From Alphaproteobacteria bacterium (GTDB lineage Bacteria; Pseudomonadota; Alphaproteobacteria; CBDBCS01; JAHZLG01), in contig JAHZLG010000036.1 of NCBI GenBank assembly GCA_022599995.1, positions 1-5,070 of the forward strand: 5,070 nt of DNA, read 5' to 3'. The notes beneath the pieces were generated by a model, which was given only the letters and a program-made list of their open reading frames with translations, had not been told where the DNA came from and ran no database searches. Below, piece after piece: positions 1 through 4,551 of this stretch; position 1 is the stretch's first letter, and every line of letters starts with the position of its first letter. The position numbers were made by a program, and so were the translations under genes.

Positions 1-17
1 AAAGCAAAAGGAAGAAT

Positions 18-91
18 TCGGGACGGCAGGATTCGAACCTACGACATCCAGTTCCCAAAACTGGCACTCTACCAGGCTGAGCTACGTCCCG
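18..91 (-). tRNA. tRNA-Pro, anticodon UGG
   Basis: Read on the minus strand this folds into a complete cloverleaf. The 7-bp acceptor stem is CGGGACG/CGTCCCG, followed by U8-A9, a 4-bp D stem (GCTC/GAGT, one G-U) and a D loop containing GG. The anticodon stem CCAGT/ACTGG closes the loop TTTGGGA, which puts UGG (plus-strand positions 55-57) at 34-36. The T arm has the canonical TTCGAAT loop closed by GTAGG/CCTGC. The discriminator base is A (position 18), as is usual for bacterial tRNA-Pro. The three following bases are ATT, so the CCA tail is not encoded and must be added by CCA nucleotidyltransferase. UGG is the anticodon able to read all or most proline codons by wobble. The identification is very secure. 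Confidence 0.97.
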
Positions 92-100
92 AACACGGGC

Positions 101-129
101 ACGATAACAAAGCATCCCCGCGAAATCAA
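101..129 (-). promoter_or_regulatory. Probable sigma70-type promoter of tRNA-Pro
   Basis: On the minus strand there is a -35-like TTGATT (plus positions 124-129), a 17-bp spacer and a -10-like TATCGT (plus 101-106). Each hexamer matches the consensus at 4 of 6 positions, and the spacing is optimal. The -10 ends 9 bp before the first tRNA base, leaving room for only a very short leader. The stretch between them begins GCCCG, a GC-rich discriminator typical of stable-RNA promoters repressed by ppGpp during the stringent response. The promoter and its stringent regulation are inferred from position and sequence only. Confidence 0.55.
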
Positions 130-130
130 T

Positions 131-216
131 GTTGCCCCCTCCCCCCCCCGGCGGGGGCACGCATCCCCTCTCCCCGGCACCCCCCGCAACCCCGCAACCC
201 CGCCACCATCACTCCC
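131..216. repeat. C-rich low-complexity spacer upstream of pirin gene
   Basis: The spacer between the tRNA promoter and the pirin gene is almost pure C on the plus strand. It holds a run of nine C (141-149) flowing into a small palindrome, CCCCCGGCGGGGG (145-157). A short tandem repeat of CCCCGCAA follows (182-189, 190-197, then a partial copy to 203). I see no plus-strand sigma70 promoter here and no credible small ORF. The C run on one strand makes a G run on the other, so polymerase slippage or non-B DNA structure is possible. Confidence 0.6.
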
Positions 217-237
217 TCACTGCCGAGCATCAAAACG

Positions 238-1065
238 TTGCCCTACCACCATCGCCCGCACCAATCGATCTATCGGCAACAACATAGCTGGGTCACGGCT
301 CGCCATCACTTCTCCTTCGGCGACTACCAAGACGCAAAATGGATACAACACGGCGCCCTGCGCGTCGTCAATGATGACACCCTTCAACCGCAAAAGGGCG
401 TGCCGATGCACCCCCATCACGACATGGAAATAATCACCATCGTCCGACAAGGTGCCGTGTCCCACGTCGATAATCTCGGCAACAAGGGACAAATCACCGC
501 AGGCGAAATCCAAATCATGTCAGCGGGAAGCGGGATAAGACATAGTGAGTATAACCAAGGCGATACCCCGCTCGTCCTCTATCAAATCTGGCTGCTCCCC
601 GAAACGCCGAGCGTCGCCCCCCGATGGGGGCAAGCCCGCCGACCACTCACCGCCGCAACCGAGCACCCCCATAGCGATGCCCCGCTGTTACTGGTGTCGG
701 GATGCCATGAAGACCACGATCAACCAACGACCGAGGCACCCGCCACAACAACCCATGCGGCCTCGTCCTCCCACCCCCGCGACAGCAAGGGGGGCAATTT
801 TCCGCTCTACATTCACCAGCAAAGCCGCATCTGGCAGTGTGCCAACCCTCAGTCAGTGCCGAAAAGAATCAGCTGGAAGCCGTCCCTGCCCTATACATAT
901 GGCCTGCTGAGCAACGGAGCGGCAACGATGGAACAGCAACCCGCTGCCGCCACGCAGTGCACTCTAGAGGAAGGCGATGCCTTCTACGGCAAGGGGCTCG
1001 GAGAAGACCCTCTTACCCTTGACCTTGCGCCCAATACCACCCTATTCGTTATTGAAACGGTCTGA
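238..1065 (+). CDS. Pirin family protein (bicupin, YhhW-like)
   Basis: Pirins are cytosolic two-cupin metalloproteins. Some bacterial members, such as E. coli YhhW, have quercetin 2,3-dioxygenase activity, but the physiological role is usually unknown. The N-terminal cupin is highly conserved here: HHFSFGDY (23-30), GALRVVNDD (39-47), HPHHDMEIIT (58-67), then MSAGSGIRHSEYN (94-106) and YQIWLLP. The four expected metal ligands are present as His58, His60, His102 and Glu104. The C-terminal cupin is weaker (LYIHQQSRIW, residues 190-199; LEEGDAFYG, residues 243-251) and lacks an obvious metal site, as is normal in the family. A Thr/Ala/Ser/His-rich insert of roughly 28 residues (about 159-186) separates the halves and makes the protein longer than the usual 230-290 aa range's shorter members. 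The start is a TTG with no clear Shine-Dalgarno sequence. It is chosen because it gives the normal family N-terminal length and no ATG or GTG lies nearby in frame. The gene stands 119 bp before sdhE with a stem-loop between. The family is certain; substrate and function are not. Confidence 0.92.
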   Translation: MPYHHRPHQSIYRQQHSWVTARHHFSFGDYQDAKWIQHGALRVVNDDTLQPQKGVPMHPHHDMEIITIVRQGAVSHVDNLGNKGQITAGEIQIMSAGSGIRHSEYNQGDTPLVLYQIWLLPETPSVAPRWGQARRPLTAATEHPHSDAPLLLVSGCHEDHDQPTTEAPATTTHAASSSHPRDSKGGNFPLYIHQQSRIWQCANPQSVPKRISWKPSLPYTYGLLSNGAATMEQQPAAATQCTLEEGDAFYGKGLGEDPLTLDLAPNTTLFVIETV

Positions 1066-1078
1066 TTTGGTGTTGCGA

Positions 1079-1118
1079 CGTACGCATCGGATGCCTCTTC
1101 TCGTCTCCGATGAGTACG
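1079..1118. other. Strong imperfect stem-loop between pirin gene and sdhE
   Basis: Two 13-base arms, CGTACGCATCGGA (1079-1091) and TCCGATGAGTACG (1106-1118), are complementary at 12 of 13 positions around a 14-base pyrimidine-rich loop. The structure begins 13 bp after the pirin stop codon. No T tract follows it on either strand, so a classical Rho-independent terminator is not supported. It may act as a transcript 3'-end stabiliser, a processing site or a pausing element between the two genes. The right arm contains the ATG at 1110, which argues that this ATG is not the sdhE start. Confidence 0.6.
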
Positions 1119-1184
1119 CCTCCCTGCCTCGCCCCTATTGATGCCCAAAAACGCCCTGGAAGCCCTAGAGACGTGAGACAAACA

Positions 1185-1571
1185 ATGGATGGTGATAATG
1201 CCCTGTTGCGCGCGCAAAAGCGTCTGCGGTGGCGCTGCTCGAGACGAGGGACACGGGAAATGTGCCTCTTGATGGAGACATGGCTCGACCGCATGATGAA
1301 CATGAACCGCCTCGACGAGCTCGCCACTATCCAGCACCTAGAGACCGTGCTGGCCATCTCTGATCCCGAGCTGATCGATCTGGCATCGCGCATGCCTGAA
1401 ATCACCGACCAAAACCCGTCGCAACAAACACTGGACGCAACACGCCTCATGGCAATGAGGTTGCTGTACCCCACGACGGAGGTGTCACCCGGCAACCTGC
1501 ACGAGGAAGTCATGCGTCTGCTTGCGGAATTCTGCTATCACTATAATGCCTATGGACGGAACAATGCCTGA
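1185..1571 (+). CDS. sdhE: FAD assembly factor SdhE (succinate dehydrogenase assembly factor 2 family)
   Basis: SdhE (YgfY in E. coli, Sdh5/SDHAF2 in mitochondria) is a small cytosolic helical protein that promotes covalent attachment of FAD to the flavoprotein subunit SdhA. The signature is LRWRCSRRGTREMCLLMETWL (split here: LRWRCSRRGT then REMCLLMETWL), residues 14-34. It includes the invariant RGxxE motif (Arg21, Gly22, Glu25), which lies at the SdhA-contacting surface. A helix and SDPEL (59-63) match the family's DDPDL segment. The protein is 128 residues against about 85-95 for typical members. The extra material lies after residue 66, either as an insert before a last helix (NLHEEVMRLLAEF) or as a C-terminal extension. 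ATG 1185 is preferred because it gives the family N-terminus and has a partial Shine-Dalgarno (GAG, 7 nt upstream). The frame is open back to ATG 1110, which would add 25 unsupported residues and lies in a stem-loop. The 3' end overlaps sseA by 8 bp (ATGCCTGA), suggesting translational coupling. No sdh genes lie in the window. Confidence 0.88.
   Translation: MDGDNALLRAQKRLRWRCSRRGTREMCLLMETWLDRMMNMNRLDELATIQHLETVLAISDPELIDLASRMPEITDQNPSQQTLDATRLMAMRLLYPTTEVSPGNLHEEVMRLLAEFCYHYNAYGRNNA
1554..1559 (+). promoter_or_regulatory. Candidate ribosome binding site for sseA
   Basis: GGACGG, a 5-of-6 match to GGAGG-type Shine-Dalgarno sequences, lies 4 nt before ATG 1564 inside the end of sdhE. The spacing is a little short. 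It helps favour ATG 1564 over the upstream in-frame TTG 1522 and ATG 1546/1552, which would extend the overlap with sdhE without adding any conserved sequence. Confidence 0.35.
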
Positions 1572-2505
1572 TACCCCCCCGAACACTGCCACAACCATTG
1601 CCGAGCAACGCCCTGCATATAATCCGCACGTGATGATCCCCGCCGCGACGCTCTATCAACAGATCGAGCCGGCAGACGGCAGCAAAGCCGAACATGCGCC
1701 CCGTGTGCCGATTGTGCTCGATGCGCGATGGAATTTTGGCTCGGAGCGACCAGCGTTCACGGCGTCTCGGCTTCCGCAAGCCCGTTACTTTGACATCGAA
1801 CAAGTCTGCGACCAGCAGTCAGCACTTCCGCATATGGTGGCACCCGATTTTCACGCACACAAACGGCGGCTTGGGATTGCGTCCCATGACACCGTGGTGG
1901 TGTATGATTCGCCGGGGGTGTTCTCCGCGGCGCGCGCGTGGTGGGACCTCGCCAGCCACGGGCACGATGTGCAACGGTTATTTTTGCTCGAAGGCGGGTT
2001 CAATAACTGGGAATATCGCAAAGAGACAACAACCCCACACGCGGATGTGCCCCTAAGCCCTGCCGAGACCTCTGCGCCAAATCCGCTGATCGGGGGGTGG
2101 GTCGACCGTGTGCACGTGCGCAAATCGCTCGGCACCGCGGTGATCATCGACGCCCGCCCCGAGGCAAGGTTTCATGGCACTATTGACGAACCACGCCCCG
2201 GACTGCGCAAAGGGCATATTCCTACGGCCATAAACCTACCCTTCACACGACTGCTATCGGCGAACAATGCGGCGATCCTGCCCAAGGAAGACCTGCTCGC
2301 CGTCTGTCTTGCGGCATCGATCGACCCGCATGCCCTCGCCGCGCAGGGCGACGAAGCCCCCGAGATCATCGTCTACTGCGGGTCGGGGATTACGGCTTGC
2401 ATTGTGACGGTTGCCTTACATCAATTCGGTGTCCGGTCAGCGGTCTATGATGGCTCGTGGAGCGAATGGGGCATGGATGGCAAAAATGCCGAGGCCATTG
2501 CCTAA
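1564..2505 (+). CDS. sseA: 3-mercaptopyruvate sulfurtransferase (tandem rhodanese)
   Basis: This two-domain rhodanese enzyme moves sulfane sulfur from 3-mercaptopyruvate (or, less well, thiosulfate) to a thiol or cyanide acceptor via a cysteine persulfide. The catalytically silent N-terminal rhodanese domain spans about residues 30-150: DARW (53-56), the MST-typical VYDSPGVFSAARAWW (113-127) and LEGGFNNW (142-149). The catalytic domain follows, about 170-303: DARPEARFHG (196-205), the EPRPGLRKGHIPTA segment (209-222), and the active loop CGSGITA (272-278) with nucleophile Cys272. That loop is the MST form (CGSG[VI]TA) rather than the CRKGVT loop of thiosulfate sulfurtransferases. YDGSWSEWG (295-303) closes the fold. 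At 313 aa it is slightly longer than usual because of about 22 non-conserved Pro/Thr-rich residues before the first domain. ATG 1564 overlaps the sdhE stop by 8 bp and has a candidate SD. A run of seven C (1574-1580) sits only four codons into the gene. MST activity is well supported; the in vivo acceptor is unknown. Confidence 0.93.
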   Translation: MPDTPPNTATTIAEQRPAYNPHVMIPAATLYQQIEPADGSKAEHAPRVPIVLDARWNFGSERPAFTASRLPQARYFDIEQVCDQQSALPHMVAPDFHAHKRRLGIASHDTVVVYDSPGVFSAARAWWDLASHGHDVQRLFLLEGGFNNWEYRKETTTPHADVPLSPAETSAPNPLIGGWVDRVHVRKSLGTAVIIDARPEARFHGTIDEPRPGLRKGHIPTAINLPFTRLLSANNAAILPKEDLLAVCLAASIDPHALAAQGDEAPEIIVYCGSGITACIVTVALHQFGVRSAVYDGSWSEWGMDGKNAEAIA

Positions 2506-2532
2506 TCCGCCTGCCTAACCCGCCCTCGTATG

Positions 2533-2576
2533 CCCGCCCCTCCCACCCCTCCCACCCCTCCCACCCCTCCCGCCCC
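2533..2576. repeat. 9-bp tandem repeat with G-quadruplex potential on minus strand
   Basis: Four contiguous copies of CCTCCCACC lie at 2539-2547, 2548-2556, 2557-2565 and 2566-2574; the last is CCTCCCGCC. With flanking C runs, the minus strand of 2533-2576 reads as ten alternating runs of three or four G separated by single A, T or C bases. That is an ideal arrangement for an intramolecular G-quadruplex, and the plus strand could form an i-motif. It starts 28 bp after the sseA stop codon. Because the G-rich strand is the template for plus-strand transcription, a quadruplex could impede polymerase leaving sseA, but this is inference. Confidence 0.85.
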
Positions 2577-2703
2577 TTGCCCTATCTGCTGCGTGTCCTG
2601 TTTCCTACCCGTGTCTTGGCTGGGCATGGCTGGTAGACGGCCGGCGCGCTGATCGATGCCATTTGTCCTGTTGGGTCATGCGGCTTTTCCTTGATTGCTT
2701 GCG

Positions 2704-3861
2704 ATGATGACTGTGCCCCTCCCTCCTCCCCCCCCATCACCTCCGTTTCCGCGACCGCCCGGCTTCTCTCCGTGCTTCTCTTCTGGGCCGTGTCGCAAAC
2801 CCCCGACTTGGGATTGGGACAAGCTGCAACAGCGGGCATGCCTCGGCAGGTCACATCGCAACAAGCAAGGCAAGCAACAGCTCGGAGAGGTCATCGCCGC
2901 GTCGCGGGAATTGCTCGGCATTCCCGCTGACTACAAGCTGGCTATCGTTCCGGGCTCCGATACAGGGGCGATGGAAATTGCCCTTTGGAACCTGCTCGGA
3001 ACACGCGGGGTTGATATGCTTGCGTGGGAATCGTTTGGCAATGACTGGCTTTATGATGCCACGGCAGTGTTGCCTCTTGATGATGTGCAGGCACACACCG
3101 CCCCATACGGACGCCTTCCCGACCTGTCAGCGGTTGATCCGCGCCGGGATACGGTGTTCACGTGGAATGGCACCACAAGTGGAACGTGCGTCCCCTCGGG
3201 GGGTTGGCTGGGGACACGCGATACAACCGATGGGCTTGTCATTTGTGATGCGACCTCGGCGGTCTTTGCGGTCGACCTACCGTGGCACCAGCTGGATGTC
3301 GTCACGTGGTCGTGGCAGAAGGTCATGGGCGGAGAAGCTGCCCATGGGATGCTTGCCCTGTCGCCAAAGGCCATCGCTCGCCTCGAACAGAGACAACCCC
3401 CGTGGCCAATTCCCAAACTGTTTCGCCTGCACGCGAAGGGGGCAGTCGATGCGAGCTTGTTCGAAGGCAGCACCCGCAACACCCCGTCGATGCTGTGTGT
3501 CGCCGATGCCCTCGTTTGCCTGGATTGGATTCGAGACATCGGCGGCCTGCCTGCCATGCTCGAGCGCACACAACAGAATTTTCAGATTGTCGCACGCTGG
3601 GTGCACCAAACAGACTGGGTCGACTTTCTGGCGGCTGACCCTGCGACCCGCTCGACCACATCGATTTGCTTGACCGTCTCCTTGCCCTCCGCCGCACTGA
3701 GGCGACTGCTGATCTGGCTAGAAGATCAGGCAATCGGCTATGACATGGGGGCTTATCGCTCGGCCCCACCAGGGTTGCGTATCTGGGGTGGAGGAGCAGT
3801 CGAAGCCGATGACATTCAATATTTGCTCGACAGTATTGACCATTGGTGTCGCTCGGCATGA
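2704..3861 (+). CDS. serC: Phosphoserine aminotransferase (Methanosarcina/alphaproteobacterial type)
   Basis: SerC is a PLP-dependent class V aminotransferase that converts 3-phosphohydroxypyruvate plus glutamate to O-phosphoserine plus 2-oxoglutarate, the second step of serine synthesis. Its 3-phosphohydroxypyruvate reaction also resembles the pyridoxine-pathway step made by other SerC proteins. Motifs are nearly continuous with the divergent class found in Alphaproteobacteria: FSSGPC (25-30), GRSHR (48-52), GSDTGAMEIALWN (84-96), DMLAWESFG (104-112), FTWNGTTSG (152-160), CDATSAVF (181-188), SWQKVMGGE (203-211) with the Schiff-base Lys206, NTPSM (259-263), DPATRS (312-317) and AYRSAPPGLRIW (350-361). 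Length, 385 aa, is normal. The first 20 or so residues are unusual, Pro-rich and encoded by a C-rich stretch including eight C in a row (2728-2735). ATG 2704 was chosen; TTG 2695, ATG 2707 and GTG 2713 are in-frame alternatives, and none has a visible Shine-Dalgarno. serA, the common downstream partner, is absent: the next gene is convergent. The 198-bp gap from sseA suggests an independent transcript. Confidence 0.94.
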   Translation: MMTVPLPPPPPSPPFPRPPGFSPCFSSGPCRKPPTWDWDKLQQRACLGRSHRNKQGKQQLGEVIAASRELLGIPADYKLAIVPGSDTGAMEIALWNLLGTRGVDMLAWESFGNDWLYDATAVLPLDDVQAHTAPYGRLPDLSAVDPRRDTVFTWNGTTSGTCVPSGGWLGTRDTTDGLVICDATSAVFAVDLPWHQLDVVTWSWQKVMGGEAAHGMLALSPKAIARLEQRQPPWPIPKLFRLHAKGAVDASLFEGSTRNTPSMLCVADALVCLDWIRDIGGLPAMLERTQQNFQIVARWVHQTDWVDFLAADPATRSTTSICLTVSLPSAALRRLLIWLEDQAIGYDMGAYRSAPPGLRIWGGGAVEADDIQYLLDSIDHWCRSA

Positions 3862-3881
3862 CCGGCCATGATGTCGATTAG

Positions 3882-3901
3882 GTCGACCGGTTCCGGTTGA
3901 T
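3882..3901 (+). terminator. Candidate stem-loop just after serC
   Basis: Starting 22 bp after the serC stop, TCGACCG (3883-3889) pairs with CGGTTGA (3894-3900) around a GTTC tetraloop, with one G-U pair and a possible extra G-U pair at 3882/3901. The stem is compact and well placed for a 3' end, but no T tract follows. It is therefore a weak terminator candidate, or a 3'-end protecting hairpin. Confidence 0.3.
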
Positions 3902-3941
3902 GCCGCTTCAGTCTCGAATCGGCGAATCGGGAATAGCGGCA
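3901..3941. repeat. Inverted repeat enclosing a tandem octamer, convergent gene junction
   Basis: TGCCGCT (3901-3907) and AGCGGCA (3935-3941) are perfect 7-bp inverted repeats. The 27-bp interval between them holds two adjacent copies of CGAATCGG (3915-3922 and 3923-3930). It lies between the convergent ends of serC and the minus-strand unknown gene, where a bidirectional terminator would be expected. The long loop and lack of T runs leave the function open. Confidence 0.35.
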
Positions 3942-3947
3942 GAACGA

Positions 3948-4484
3948 TCAGAAATCAGGCACAAAACAATTCACCAGCCATCGTTGCAAAGTCGTCCAGG
4001 TGGCGATGGGGACATGAATACCGTGATGCACAATGTCACTGGGGTGTTCGTAGGGTGTGAGGACAAGCCCAAACGGCTCGATGAGTTCGAGAAAGGCATC
4101 GCAGCAGGTATCGGGGAGTGTTGCCTCGTCAATAGACGCGTGCATCTGTGCCGCCTCAACCCGTCCAGCCCACTGCATGCCGAATGCAAGGCATGCCGCA
4201 TCGCTTGCGGTTGTTGTTGCTTCGGAGGGGGCAAGGGAGGAATCATCGAAGCCCTCGGGCGCGTCGGTACCTTCGCCATTATAGCCTAGCCCCTCGGCCA
4301 GCACCTGCATCACCAAATCGAGCCCATCGATGCGGCGGGCGCAAAGCACCTGCACGGTGATGGCAAGCCACCTTGCTTCGTACGGGGTGAAGCCCGCATG
4401 GATGCCGATCTTCTCGAGGGCAAAGGCAAGCTCGGACACACTCGCTTCGATGGTTGTGTCCTTGGCTAAGGGGTGTCCGGACAT
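3948..4484 (-). CDS. Hypothetical protein, unrecognised, downstream of dnaQ
   Basis: I do not recognise this 178-residue protein. It is acidic and looks soluble, with no signal peptide or clear membrane span. The first third (about 14-68) is predicted by eye to be alpha-helical and amphipathic, for example SELAFALEKIGIHAGF and ARWLAITVQVLCARRIDGL. A linker rich in Asp, Ser, Thr and Ala (about 70-96) follows, then a second helical part. The tripeptide-plus TPYE occurs twice, at 33-36 (GFTPYEARW) and 142-145 (VLTPYEHPSD). Five cysteines are scattered, including a CC pair at 127-128, without a metal-binding spacing. The reading frame starts 67 bp after the dnaQ stop on the same strand, so both may be cotranscribed. 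The ATG at 4484 lacks a well-spaced Shine-Dalgarno (AGGA lies 13 nt away, inside a dyad), so GTG at codon 16 is an alternative start. A 130-codon opposite-strand frame over the same DNA looks less protein-like. Confidence 0.6.
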   Translation of the reverse strand: MSGHPLAKDTTIEASVSELAFALEKIGIHAGFTPYEARWLAITVQVLCARRIDGLDLVMQVLAEGLGYNGEGTDAPEGFDDSSLAPSEATTTASDAACLAFGMQWAGRVEAAQMHASIDEATLPDTCCDAFLELIEPFGLVLTPYEHPSDIVHHGIHVPIATWTTLQRWLVNCFVPDF

Positions 4485-4486
4485 AT

Positions 4487-4505
4487 AGATTGGATAATCC
4501 TATCT
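4487..4505. promoter_or_regulatory. 19-bp dyad upstream of the unknown gene
   Basis: AGATTGGATAATCCTATCT has two 9-base arms complementary at 8 of 9 positions around a central A. It is a notably AT-richer patch in a GC-rich region, and its edge is 2 bp from the start codon of the minus-strand unknown gene. As DNA it has the form of an operator for a dimeric repressor. As RNA it could make a hairpin that buries the only SD-like AGGA. Either role is inference. Confidence 0.4.
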
Positions 4506-4519
4506 GGAGGGGATGCAGC

Positions 4520-4540
4520 CACCACGAAGGCCGTGTGGTG
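4520..4540. other. Short hairpin after dnaQ
   Basis: CACCAC (4520-4525) and GTGGTG (4535-4540) form a perfect 6-bp stem with a 9-base loop, 11 bp after the dnaQ stop. On the minus strand no T tract follows it, so strong termination before the downstream gene is unlikely. It may be coincidental. Confidence 0.2.
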
Positions 4541-4551
4541 CGTGGGGATGG

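Noticed and set aside
1110..1184. Upstream ATG start giving a 153-residue SdhE
   Set aside because: The added 25 residues match nothing in the family, the ATG lies in the arm of the stem-loop at 1079-1118, and there is no Shine-Dalgarno.
1049..1513. 154-codon minus-strand open frame opposite sdhE
   Set aside because: Ser/Arg-rich composition without family features; it is antisense to a clear SdhE coding frame.
1522..1563. TTG start for sseA 42 bp further upstream
   Set aside because: It adds only unconserved residues translated from the end of sdhE, and ATG 1564 has a better placed SD-like sequence.
2506..2703. Riboswitch or sigma70 promoter upstream of serC
   Set aside because: No T-box, SAM or other recognisable riboswitch core and no hexamer pair with acceptable spacing could be found; only the C-rich repeat is notable.
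3051..3859. Long minus-strand open frames across serC
   Set aside because: They lie antisense to a strongly conserved aminotransferase and have Arg/Ser/Pro-rich, non-protein-like composition.
3897..4289. 130-codon plus-strand open frame opposite the unknown gene
   Set aside because: Cys/Gly-rich, no recognisable motif, overlaps the intergenic repeats, and is shorter than the minus-strand frame that follows dnaQ.
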